From Jimgerdemannia flammicorona (lineage: Eukaryota; Mucoromycota; Endogonomycetes; Endogonales; Endogonaceae): a stretch of DNA of 11,249 nt. The position numbers and the translations under genes are program-made. The notes below the pieces were generated by a model. That model was not told the DNA's origin and did no database searches. It saw only the letters and a list, made by a program, of their open reading frames with translations. Location of the stretch: contig RBNI01006516.1 of NCBI GenBank assembly GCA_003990745.1, forward strand, positions 1 through 11,249, written 5' to 3'. Below, piece by piece: positions 1 to 7,963 of this stretch (position 1 is its first letter; the number at the start of each line of letters is the position of its first letter).

Positions 1-208
1 CCCTAGCTCATACAAATGACACCCCATCTACCGTTACCACAACTCTACCACCACTCTTCACTACAATCCTCCTTACTAGTCCCTTACATCCCCCCCCCTT
101 GGGGCCCCAACCAATCCACCATGCCTTGAAGAGCTCAAGCATCAGCTCCTCCCATCTCCCTACCCTCAGTCTCACTGGCCTCTGGGGGCCCTCCTCAAAG
201 GTGCTCTA

Positions 209-721
209 CTAGTATTCTGTAAGCCCCACCCATATTGTGATGGCCCAACCAACTGTCAGCCACTCATTCCCCACCCCCCCCACCAGCCTCGACTGCAGAG
301 CCTCCCACTGCCCACCCACCTCAGGATTAGGTACTGACACTCCCAACCTCTCTCCAACTACTTTCCAGAAATTCTCCATACTCTCACACTCCTCTAGCCA
401 ATGTTCAGGAGTCTGCACCACTTCTCCCTCCTGCCCTACATTATAACACTCCTCACAATCAAAAAACCCGCCATCCACCAGATGACCTGCCCTAAAATTT
501 AGCATCAAATTTTGATACAATATCCTCCACCATGCTACCCAGAGTTTTGGTGGGAGCCATCTCACCACAACCTTGCACCAAGACCAGATGCCTGCCCAGT
601 CCCATCTCTCCCCAATCCCAGCCCCTTGCCATGTCTCCAGCCAAAGGTCCTGCCCCAGACTCCTAAGGCACTCCATGCCCTCCTCTAAGTAGAAGTCCTC
701 AACCAGATTCTCTCCTAACAA
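209..721 (-). other. ORF2 C-terminal zinc-binding domain (zf-RVT type)
   Basis: This open stretch of 170 residues is the zinc-binding region found behind the reverse transcriptase in many LINEs, thought to help bind nucleic acid. It shows the LPPKLWVAWWRIL segment, then FDCEECY and later HWLEEC, giving a C-x2-C-x14-H-x4-C ligand pattern at residues 89, 92, 107 and 112. Two stops (TAG-TAG, about 208-203) follow, yet the same frame continues with plausible sequence to TGA at 10-8, so the original tail probably ended there. Confidence 0.8.
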
Positions 722-1216
722 GAGCCTGTCCCACCTTCACATCTCCAGACCCCAGTCCTCATCTCCTTCAGTTCCTTGCCAACAGATCCCAATGCACTGG
801 GCTCCATCTACTACTCCCAACCAGAATCCTTTGTATCTCATCCTCTGGCTACCATCCAGGGCCACCAAGGACAGAAGATCTCCTGAGCCACCCCATGGTG
901 ACACCCTTGCCTCTCACAAATGCTGCATAAGGGGCACCCATTCTTCTCCTCTCAACTCACTGGCCCTCTTCATCCACCAAGCCCACAAGCAGAGTAGCCT
1001 CTTGGGTAAGTCCACCAGGCCAAGTCCTCCATAATCCATAGGTAGTGCTAGTACCTCCCAACCAATCTGACTCCGGTGTCCAGCCCAGAGCCAAGAATGG
1101 GCCATCTTGAGAAGCTTCTTAACCACCCACTTAGGGAAGTCTAAATGGTAGCCCAGATACCAAAGCTTCAGTATCCAATATACATTCAGAACAGTTACCC
1201 TTCCTACTAGCGACAC

Positions 1217-2072
1217 TCATCTACTACCCCAACTCGTCAGTGCTTTCCCCCATTCTACCAGCTTGCACTCCCACCACTCCTTGGGAAGTAAAGAGCCATA
1301 CACTGAGAAATAGATACCCAAATACCATACCACCCCTCCAGCCAGGACAATTGTTCCAATGACATCCCCACCTATGACCCCTTCTCTAAGGACCATTGTC
1401 TCACACTTGTACCAGTTGAGTTTTGCCCCAGAGCATCTCTCATACCACTCAACTGTCTCCTTGAGCATAGCCACATCTGCCACCAAGCCCAGTCCAATCA
1501 TCATATCATCGGCAAAGGCCCCCACCTTCCAGTTGATGCCCAAGATGTTCAGACCCCCAACCCTCCACCGGATCTGATCCAACAATGGCTCCAGGGTGAA
1601 GGCATAAAGGATAGGTGATAGCAGATCCCCCTGAGGCACTCCTCTCCCCAAGGGGAAAGAAGCCCCTCTGTGTCCATTCGCCAGAATCACAGCCCTACTT
1701 CCTTCCAGTAATCCAATAAGTGACCGACACACCCCAACTGGTATCCCAATATGCTCTAGTACCTTCTCTAACCAAACTCTCCAGACCCTATCATAGGCCT
1801 TCTCCTGGTCCAGGAAGACCAAGCAGCCATTCACCCCTGCAGCCCTAGCATCTTCAATGACCCCATGAACCCATGCCATGCCATCTCGGATCAGTTGGCC
1901 CCCCACAAAGCCTCACTGCTCCTTCCCTAGCACCTGTTGGGCCACACCCTGTAGCCTCACCACCAGGATTTTGGTGACCAGCTTGTGGTCCATATCCAGC
2001 AACATAATTGGCCTCCAATTCTTCCAGTCCTCCCTATGCCCTTTGTTCTTGTACAGCAGAGATACCAGCCCC
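1217..2072 (-). other. ORF2 reverse transcriptase domain
   Basis: The domain copies the element's RNA into cDNA at the nicked target. Early RT motifs (LLYKNKG, then WRPIMLLDMDHKL) lie between 2072 and 1910. A TGA follows, after the EQ of the family's EQxGF motif. From 1906 the frame is open for 229 residues: motif A as FLDQEKAYDRV (catalytic D near 1810), motif B as GVPQGDLLSPILY (1639-1601), motif C as AFADD (FADD at 1516-1505, the two aspartates that bind metal), motif D around the GAKLNWYKCE segment, and motif E as WYLGIYF. The catalytic residues are intact although flanking stops break the protein. The match to LINE reverse transcriptases is unambiguous. Confidence 0.93.
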
Positions 2073-2649
2073 AACTACTGCCCTCCAATCCACTTCTCAA
2101 TACTAATGACCTCATCACACATCAGCGACATCTCCTCCAGAACCTTCTCTACAGATGCCATATGTTTCCAAAAGTCCCAAGGCAAACCATCCTCCCTAGG
2201 TACCATCCCCAGAGTTGTGGATGCCAGCACCTGAAGTATCTCCTCTCCCAAAACTGGTTGGCCAAGGTCCCCCAACCCTGCTGCAGGATCCAGGTGCCAC
2301 TCCTCCAGATGCCGCTCAATGTCCTGTACCACCTCCCCTCCCTCCTCTTCACTCCATAGGTTGCTCCAGCAGATGCTCAGCTGGCCAAGGATCTCCTGCA
2401 CACCTAATACCATCTCCCCCTCATCGTTAAGGACTCCTTCCCACCAGTGTCTTGCTCCCCTAGCATGAAGGAGATGGGACAAAAACTTTGTGGGCCTTTC
2501 TTCTTCTTTCAATCCTTGCCACTGCAGCCTCACTGCCATAGCCTGAGTCTGCAATGCTTCCTCCTTTCTCAACACATCCTGCAGCTCCACCACTTCCAGC
2601 TTAGCCTGCTTAGTCTTCCAGTCCAAACTATATTGCCCCAACACTCAGC

Positions 2650-3250
2650 AGTTAGAATCCAATCAATCCTAGTACCAAGTCCTCCCACCCAGTGAGTATA
2701 CAGACATCGATCTCTATCCTGAAGTCACATGGCATCCACCAGAGAACTGAGTCTTTCCACCTCTTCCCAGTCCTCCAATCCCCCACTCCTTCCCACCATA
2801 CCCCGTCTCCCATCAGTTCTGTCCAGCCTACTCTCCTGAACCATATTAAAATCTCCCCCCAGATACCCCAGCCTCAACCAAGAGCCCAGAATCCTGCAGA
2901 TCTCCAATCCAAGCCACTCGGGACCCCCTCTCAGCTGGGCAGTAGCAAGATCCCACCACAATTGAGTTTCATCCAGGCCTCTACCATGTCCCCCACACTA
3001 GTCTACTACCCCAATATCCAGTGTCTGCAATGTTCCCTTTCCCCCTCCTAACCAGTATTCCCACTTTATCCTGCCAAACTGCCTCCCCCCCCCACTCTCT
3101 TGTCCATTCCAGTCTATCTTCCTCCCCCTCACACCATACATCTTGAAGTAGGAAGAGATCCACCTCCAGTTTCTTCAGCCATCCAAAAATCATATATCGC
3201 CTCCCAGTCCCCCTAAGCCCATTGACGTTCAAAGAAAAAATGTTGGTTGT
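2650..3250 (-). other. ORF2 apurinic-like (EEP) endonuclease domain, frameshifted
   Basis: This domain would nick genomic DNA to prime reverse transcription. Three landmarks of the exonuclease-endonuclease-phosphatase fold are visible: NVNGLRG at the start (from 3232), LLQDVW where the family usually has LLQE-(S/T/V) (the catalytic glutamate position reads D here), and GGDFNMV with the core GGDFN at 2859-2845, followed by a LDRTDG segment. A TRIDWIL-like segment near 2665, resembling the family's SRIDYIL, closes the domain. The first part reads in one frame and the GGDFN part in another, with a TAG between them near 2990-2980 and a TGA near 2725. The E-to-D change, if real, would add to the inactivation. 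Confidence 0.82.
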
Positions 3251-3292
3251 ACTATTTATAGTGAAATAATTGACAGTATTGATTTCCTACAT

Positions 3293-5212
3293 CTATAATT
3301 CCATGCTCACTTCCTCTCCAGCCAGATCCCAGTTCCATTCCGCTGCAATCTCATCCTCCACATTTTGCTGTTCGTCCAGAGCTACCAACAATTCTGTATA
3401 GTCCTCACCATCCACTATCTCCATTGATGCCCAGTACTCCTCACATACTATCTGCTACTTTTTCAGTCCCTTCCGCAGCCCCTACAGATAAGCTGCCCTC
3501 TTGTTAGCAATACCCAAGAGTATTGCCTCCCTTGCCTTGGTGACCTCATACTCCTCCACCTCTAACAGAGCTGCCATCATCTCATCTCTCAACTTCCTCA
3601 TGACCTCTTCTCCTTGCAACACTCGCCCCCAGAATTTCTCACTGATCACCCAGAAGTCAATCTCTCTCAGTTCCTCAGCTGCCACATTCTGCAGTGCTCT
3701 CAACAGCTACTTCTCCCCCTCAACTATCTCTGCTGCCTGTGCCAAACCTGCCTCTCCTTTCTTCCTCTCCTCAGTTTGCACAGACTCATCCCAACCATCC
3801 TCAGACACATCCTCCAACTCTCCTTCTCCCACCTCAGGAACACCATAATGGATCAGATTATTATCCACCATCACTGTGTCCACTACTGCCTCCTCTGGCC
3901 CCTGTCCCCCACTCTCTTTTGTCTTTCCCCCTTGCTGCCCAGCCTCCACCCAGATGCTAGCACTCGCTCCAGTGCCCTCCTCCATCACTCCTGCCCTTTG
4001 ACCCCCATCCAAACTGGCCAGCAAATCCTTCTGCAGCTGCCTCTCCTTTGTCTTCTCCCAGAGCACCTTGTCCATTCACACCTTCTTGCCCTTGATCACC
4101 TCCACTACCGTCCTAGCCTCATAAGCCCTCCAAGCCCTTTGCCTCCTCTCTACAGCCTCCGCTAAGTCCTCAAGTGCCTCCAGCAGATCCTCCTCCTCTT
4201 CCTCTGACCCCTTCACCCTCGAAACCTTGCACTCTACTGGGCCCCACTTTAATGCCACCAGCCAGTCTCTAGCCTTCCCAGTATTCTCCATCCCAAACAG
4301 TCTCAGCCAGATGTCCACATCACCTGTCCTGAGCTCAGTTCCCTCCCATACCCTGAACCCAATGTCGATCACCTCATCGTACTCCTTCACCCCATCCATG
4401 ATCAGCCTCCTCACCTCCTCCTTCTTCACCGTTGGCAAGTCCACAATCATCAGATGAACTACTCATGGGTCCTAATACATACACCTCACCATTGGCACCG
4501 AAATCCCTCCAACTACCACACCCTTCTCTACTACCTCTAGTAGCAAACCCTCCTCTTCAAACTCCACCTCAACTACCTCCAGCTACTTCAAAAACTTAAC
4601 TGAGGCTGCACCTTTCACCTTGCTAGCCAGCAGCCCCAGTACCATCTTTGCCGTTACTGCCAAACCACAGAAGCACAGTATGATGGTGAATTCTGATCTA
4701 GATTTCTTAAGTAACAGGGCTGCCACAAGGCCCATCACACCATCAGCCAGGTCCCTGGGTCTCATGCCGCTCCCCTGTCCAGGTCCCCCATCAGCTATCA
4801 CATCTGGATTTTTTTCCAGATTGCCTGTCACACTGCCATCAGCAGTCACTGCCCTAGCCACTACACCTCCAGCCCCACTATGCTGTCCCCCCAGTGGAGA
4901 GGCCTCCTTGCCATTCGAAGTAGCAGCTGCCTTTCCCAGCTCCAGCCAGCCATCTAGCCCTGTTGCCTGCTTTCCCATCCTGACTTTATCTGTGAAAGTC
5001 ATCCTCCCTCCCCCATGTGGCCTTGCACCTCCTCTGCCACCACCCCTGGCCCTGCATCCCATCATCGAAGCACTTGGCATGCCAATACCTGCACCTTGAC
5101 CCCCCCCCACATGTTGCCAGTCAAAGGCACTGGGGCCCCCCTGCCCAGTACGCTCACCAGAATACATGTTGCTTGCCATCTTGATAGCACCAATACTTGA
5201 AGATGTTGTCAA
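3293..5212 (-). pseudogene. LINE ORF1 (RNA-binding, RRM-like), main copy, broken
   Basis: ORF1 proteins of LINEs coat the element RNA. This remnant starts at the ATG at 5212, within the segment matching the upstream duplicate. The N-terminal third is Gly/Arg-rich with an RGG-like stretch (GGGRGGARPHGGGR). A hydrophobic segment follows (LCFCGLAVTAKMVLGLL), then a region whose pattern fits an RRM-like fold (VKKEEVRRLI ... EVIDIGFRVW ... TGDVDIWLRL), then an acidic and coiled-coil-prone part with the ERRQRAWRAYEAR segment. No CCHC zinc knuckle is visible. In-frame stops occur at 4582-4580, 4474-4472, 4465-4463, 4078-4076, 3706-3704, near 3481 and 3460, and at 3295-3293. The protein may originally have ended at 4078 (about 378 residues, TGA directly followed by ATG) or run to 3293 (about 639 residues). 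The sequence alone does not decide. At three of the stops the duplicate copy has Lys, Trp and Gln. Confidence 0.8.
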
Positions 5213-5238
5213 AAGTGTTGTCTGAGTCTTGTGTCACC
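4080..5238 (-). repeat. Downstream unit of a ~1.16-kb tandem duplication
   Basis: This unit covers the 5' leader and the N-terminal ORF1 region of the main LINE copy. It aligns with 5271-6429 at a constant offset of about 1191 bp. Both ends agree: the inner ends share the sense sequence GGCAAGAAGGT, and the outer ends share CACAA followed by CAGACAACACTTT just before the ATG. Confidence 0.85.
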
Positions 5239-6397
5239 TGAATGGTACTGGTGAAAGATGTGGGCCTGATACCTTCTTGCCCTCGATCACCTCTACTACT
5301 GTCCTAGTCTCATAAGCCCTCCAAGCCCTTTGCCTCCTCTCTACAGCCCCTGCCAGATCCTCAAGTACCTCCAGCAGGTCCTCCTCGTCTTCTTCTGACC
5401 CCTTCACCCTCGATACCTTGCACTCCACCAGGCCCCACTTCAGCGCCACTGGCCAGTCCCTAGCCTTCCTAGTATTCTCCATCCCAAACAGCCTCAACCA
5501 GACATCTACATCTCCTGTCCTGAGCTCAGTCCTCTCCCATACCCTGAACCCAATGTTGACCACCTCGCCATACTCCTTCACCACATCTATGACCAGCTTC
5601 CTCACCTCCTCCTTCTTCACTATTGGCATATCTGTAATCACCAGATGAACCACTTGGGGATCCCAATGTATACACCTTGTCATTGGCACTAAAATCCCTC
5701 CAACCACCACACCCTTCTCCACTGCCTCTAGTAGCAAATTCTCCTCTTCAAACCCCACCTTGACTATCTCCAGCTTCTTCAAGAACTTAACCAAGGTCAC
5801 ATCTTTCACCTTGCTAGCCAGCAGCCCCAGCACTATCTTTACTATCAACGCCAAGCCACAGAAGCACAGTGTGACAGTGAATTCTGATCTAGACTTTTTG
5901 AGTAATGGGGCTGCCACATGGCCCATCACACCATCAGCCAGGTCTCCAGGTCTTGTGCCGCACCCCTGCCCAGGTCCCCTATCAGCCATCACATCTGGAT
6001 TTTTTTCCAGATTGCCCATCACACTGCCATCAGCAGTCACTGTCTCAGCCCCTATACCTCCAGCCCCACTATGCTGACCCCCCAGTGGAGAGGCCTCCAT
6101 GCTGCTCATGGTAGCAGATGCCTTCCTGAGCTCCAGCCAGCCATCTAGCCCAGTCGCCTGCTTTCCCATCCTGACTTTATCTGCAAAGGTCATCCTCCCT
6201 CCTCTATGTGGCCTTGCACCTCCTCTGCCACCACCCCTGGCCCTGCATCCCCTCATTGAAGCACTTGGCATACCAATACCAGCACCTTGACCCTCTTCTA
6301 CATGCTGCCAGTCAAAGGCACTGGGGCCCCCCTGCCCAGTATGCTTACCAGAATGTATGTTGCTCATCATATTGATAATACCAATACTTGAAAACAT
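5234..6397 (-). CDS. Truncated but open extra copy of LINE ORF1
   Basis: This frame encodes 387 residues without a break and matches the N-terminal part of the ORF1 at 5212-4076 along its length (by eye around 80% of residues). It contains the same parts: Gly/Arg-rich RGG-like N-terminus, the LCFCGLA hydrophobic segment, the RRM-like region (VKKEEVRKLV ... EVVNIGFRVW ... TGDVDVWLRL) and the ERRQRAWRAYETR segment. After the shared GKKV it runs into about a dozen unrelated residues read from the linker and stops at 5234. It therefore lacks whatever the main copy encodes beyond 4076, and no ORF2 is attached directly to it. It is notable that this detached piece is open while the copy joined to ORF2 is broken. 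It may be a chance survivor or a relic fixed more recently. Expression and function are unknown. Confidence 0.72.
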   Translation of the reverse strand: MFSSIGIINMMSNIHSGKHTGQGGPSAFDWQHVEEGQGAGIGMPSASMRGCRARGGGRGGARPHRGGRMTFADKVRMGKQATGLDGWLELRKASATMSSMEASPLGGQHSGAGGIGAETVTADGSVMGNLEKNPDVMADRGPGQGCGTRPGDLADGVMGHVAAPLLKKSRSEFTVTLCFCGLALIVKIVLGLLASKVKDVTLVKFLKKLEIVKVGFEEENLLLEAVEKGVVVGGILVPMTRCIHWDPQVVHLVITDMPIVKKEEVRKLVIDVVKEYGEVVNIGFRVWERTELRTGDVDVWLRLFGMENTRKARDWPVALKWGLVECKVSRVKGSEEDEEDLLEVLEDLAGAVERRQRAWRAYETRTVVEVIEGKKVSGPHLSPVPFR

Positions 6398-6429
6398 TGT
6401 TGAAAGTGTTGTCTGAAGTTTGTGTAATC
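5271..6429 (-). repeat. Upstream unit of the ~1.16-kb tandem duplication
   Basis: This is the partner of the unit at 4080-5238, in the same orientation and separated from it by a 32-bp linker (5239-5270) that neither unit shares. The two units differ by many substitutions and a few small indels, so the duplication is not recent. Confidence 0.85.
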
Positions 6430-6519
6430 TTTAAATACTTCTATACTAATACTAACTTTGTGATATAAGTATTCTATAATAGATCTTTGAGATTAATGAG
6501 TAATGATGAATATTTCTCT
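6430..6519. other. AT-rich spacer between LINE and plus-strand insertion
   Basis: About 90 bp of AT-rich DNA without coding signal. It lacks the strand skew of the LINE and is taken as host or pre-insertion sequence. Confidence 0.5.
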
Positions 6520-6535
6520 AAGGTTATATAATTTT
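6520..6535 (+). repeat. Left target-site duplication
   Basis: The sequence aaggttatataatttt matches the copy at 6761-6776 in 14 of 16 positions. The first 15 bases match with one mismatch (t against a at the tenth base). It directly precedes the G-rich insertion. Confidence 0.8.
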
Positions 6536-6762
6536 GAGGGCCCAAGGGTGGGTAATATCATTGGTTGGTAGAAGGGATCTGTGAACAGAGTAGTGGGTAG
6601 GTGGTGATAGTGAATGACAAAGTGATCTTTCTTCACAAGAGGGTGGGAGAGAGGGGAGGTTCCCCTAGTGGGATCGGGTAGGAGTGGGTACAGTATATTA
6701 TATAGAGGATAGATAATGTGTTAATAAAGACAGGAGTCCAAGTGACTATAAAAAAAAAAAAA
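6536..6762 (+). mobile_element. 5'-truncated retrotransposon 3' tail (LINE or LINE-mobilised)
   Basis: About 225 bp, G-rich on the plus strand, ends in a run of 13 A (6750-6762) and carries AATAAA at 6723-6728, about 20 bp before the A-run. It is bounded by near-identical 15-bp direct repeats. These are the marks of target-primed reverse transcription of a polyadenylated RNA, with 5' truncation. The G-rich strand matches the sense-strand bias of the large LINE nearby, but in opposite orientation. It starts with tgagggcccaaggg, which loosely resembles the sense sequence at the ORF2 end of the large element (TGAGCTAGGG at 10-1), so it may be the 3' UTR of the same family. That is inference. No open reading frame is claimed. 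Confidence 0.75.
6723..6728 (+). terminator. AATAAA polyadenylation signal of the inserted tail
   Basis: AATAAA lies about 20 bp upstream of the 13-base A-run at 6750-6762, the normal spacing for mRNA 3' end formation. The A-run is thus best read as a reverse-transcribed poly(A) tail. Confidence 0.7.
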
Positions 6763-6776
6763 GGTTATAAAATTTA
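6761..6776 (+). repeat. Right target-site duplication
   Basis: aaggttataaaattta follows the A-run directly. It pairs with 6520-6535. The first one or two A could belong to the poly(A) tail instead. Confidence 0.8.
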
Positions 6777-6978
6777 GTAGACTAGATGATAATTAAATAG
6801 TAAATAATATTTAATTGTGTAAGTCAATAGTTTTGCATTAATTATAAGGAATTATTAGTTATATCAATGACTATTTTACATAACTGGAATAGTGAAATTT
6901 GTTATATAATTTATTTGGTCATATTTATATATATATTTCTTACTTTCTGTTATTATATATAGAGATAAAAGAGCCAAG

Positions 6979-7008
6979 CCATATGATATATATAATCTAT
7001 ATATATGG
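6979..7008. repeat. Imperfect TA-rich palindrome
   Basis: The segment begins ccatat and ends atatgg, with alternating TA between, so it can fold back on itself with few mismatches. It sits in TA microsatellite-like sequence and may be no more than that. Confidence 0.5.
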
Positions 7009-7043
7009 AACATATAATCTATCTATGGCATCACCTCTATGTT

Positions 7044-7074
7044 AGAGATCTGAGATATATCCATCTCAATCTCT
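7044..7074. repeat. Inverted repeat, 12-bp arms
   Basis: agagatctgagat (7044-7056) pairs with atctcaatctct (7063-7074) across a six-base loop, with a single unpaired C in the left arm. No gene adjoins it directly. Confidence 0.6.
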
Positions 7075-7198
7075 CATAACCAGAGAGAGCTTTGGAAAGG
7101 TTCTGTCATAAATACAGATCTGACATTGATGAAAGATAAATAAGTAGGAGTATTAGGTACTATCTTGGAGGTAGTTTTTTGGGAGGACTGAAACTGCA

Positions 7199-7250
7199 TG
7201 GTACAAATTGTTCTTTTGGTTATACATGACATAGACACAATTTGTCACCA
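7199..7250. repeat. Inverted repeat, 13-bp arms
   Basis: tggtacaaattgt (7199-7211) pairs with acaatttgtcacca (7237-7250). The inner nine bases match perfectly, and one extra C lies in the right arm. The spacer is 25 bases. It could be the hairpin of a small non-autonomous element, but no flanking duplication was recognised. Confidence 0.6.
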
Positions 7251-7767
7251 AACATCTATTTTCATTAGTAATGGTGTTATTGGCTTTGAAAGAATAAACA
7301 ATGAGTACTTTTATTTTGTATAGGAATATTATAGCCAAAAGGTACAAGAGCTAATAGATCAGATTAAATACATGAACCATAAGTATATTGTTGTAGTGCT
7401 TGGGGAATTCCCTTTGTAAATTCTATTGTATTATTCATTTTTTGAATTCTGTTGGGCTTTTTATAATTTCTTTCTTTCGATTTCTCCATCAATTCATATC
7501 CTCTGTCATATTTTTATTTTCTCATGTTCTTCTCATTTCCATCTCTTTTATTTTTCTATAATACTTATGTTTGAATAATCCCTTCAATTGCAATGATATT
7601 TGTTATATCTGAGATGGTCTTTGCTTATATGCCATGGGCGTGAGAGGCATTTTATATATTGCTTCTCAAGATACATAAAGAAAGTTGGACGTGCGAGGAG
7701 GCGATGCCATAGTCAAAGGCATCAGTGAACTGAAATGTACATAAATACAAATATATGGCAGATATTG

Positions 7768-7963
7768 CCCATCAGCCTCCTCACAAAGTGAAGTCGCAGT
7801 TAGAATTATTTTTGCAGGTTATGTGATGCATATATGTATATCCTACCCTACCCTCCTTTTCAAACCTTTCCCCATTAGCTCCTCACAAAGCAAGGTCGCA
7901 GTTTGAATTATTATTGCAGGTTAAATGATACACATATATCTCCCTACCCTACCCTCCTTTTCA
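7768..7963 (+). repeat. Two ~95-bp direct repeats upstream of the secreted-protein gene
   Basis: Unit 1 (7768-7862) and unit 2 (7871-7963) share, in order, CCTCACAAAG, GGTCGCAGT or AAGTCGCAGT, GAATTATT, TTGCAGGTTA, an ATATAT stretch and CCTACCCTACCCTCCTTTTCA. The period is 103 bp and a few substitutions and small indels separate the units. They end about 300 bp before the ATG at 8259. The CT-rich end of each unit resembles the pyrimidine-rich tracts common in fungal promoters, so duplicated regulatory sites are a reasonable guess. No known factor site is assigned. Confidence 0.75.

Larger units (their letters stand above)
8..3292 (-). pseudogene. LINE ORF2 (endonuclease-reverse transcriptase), broken
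   Basis: The remnant spans about 1094 codons, a usual length for a LINE ORF2 polyprotein that nicks target DNA and reverse-transcribes the element RNA. Order from the N-terminus: EEP endonuclease (about 3250-2650), a charged linker (2644-2075), reverse transcriptase (about 2072-1217), a thumb/connection region (1216-914) and a CCHC-type zinc-binding domain (within 721-209). I start it at the ATG at 3292, directly after a TAG at 3295-3293, in frame with the NVNGLRG endonuclease start motif. Codon 2 is already TAG. Further in-frame stops lie at about 2727, 2074, 1909, 1219, 913, 754, 208 and 205. The frame changes near 3040 (within G-runs of the sense strand) and returns between about 2700 and 2640, so the endonuclease core sits in another frame. 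The likely natural end is TGA at 10-8. All domains are recognisable but the gene is dead. Confidence 0.88.
1..6430 (-). mobile_element. Degenerate LINE (non-LTR retrotransposon), two-ORF type, 5' end partly duplicated
   Basis: Read on the minus strand, this block holds an ORF1-like protein gene followed by an ORF2 with an endonuclease, a reverse transcriptase and a zinc-binding C-terminus, which is the order of Tad1/L1-like non-LTR elements. Almost all coding pieces share one reading frame (the highest codon base is 1 modulo 3), so the original organisation can be followed through many stops. The plus strand is C-rich and G-poor across the whole block, and this skew stops abruptly near 6430, marking the 5' boundary. 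CpG is almost absent (about 3 in positions 1-600 by hand count). The 3' untranslated end and any poly(A) lie left of position 1. No LTRs, integrase or protease are seen. The copy cannot be autonomous. The LINE assignment is firm; the clade (Tad1-like) is inferred from the fungal setting and domain order. Confidence 0.9.
6777..7767. other. AT-rich intergenic region, no supported gene
   Basis: About 990 bp of AT-rich sequence with TA-dinucleotide stretches (for example around 6925-7015). Short frames exist but have no start context, codon bias or recognisable motif. Three inverted repeats are listed separately. A small one, GATGCC...GGCATC, also lies at 7703-7723. Base composition becomes more mixed from about 7690, which may mark the start of the upstream region of the next gene. 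Confidence 0.6.

Noticed and set aside
237..6290. Many plus-strand open frames across the LINE block, rich in Pro, Ser and Leu
   Set aside because: They lie antisense to the LINE reading frames, and their Pro/Ser/Leu bias follows directly from the C-rich antisense strand. None has a recognisable domain.
1..6430. Repeat-induced point mutation as main cause of the LINE's decay
   Set aside because: The block keeps more than 50% G+C and long open stretches, and decay includes frameshifts and transversions. CpG loss by methylation fits better than heavy RIP.
1..6776. Twin-priming inversion joining the minus-strand LINE and the plus-strand tail into one insertion
   Set aside because: The 15-bp target-site duplication encloses only 6536-6760. 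The large LINE lies outside it, so they are separate events.
7153..7347. Minus-strand frame of 64 codons in the AT-rich spacer
   Set aside because: Low-complexity AT-driven composition, no motif, no promoter or neighbour support. Frames of this length are expected by chance here.
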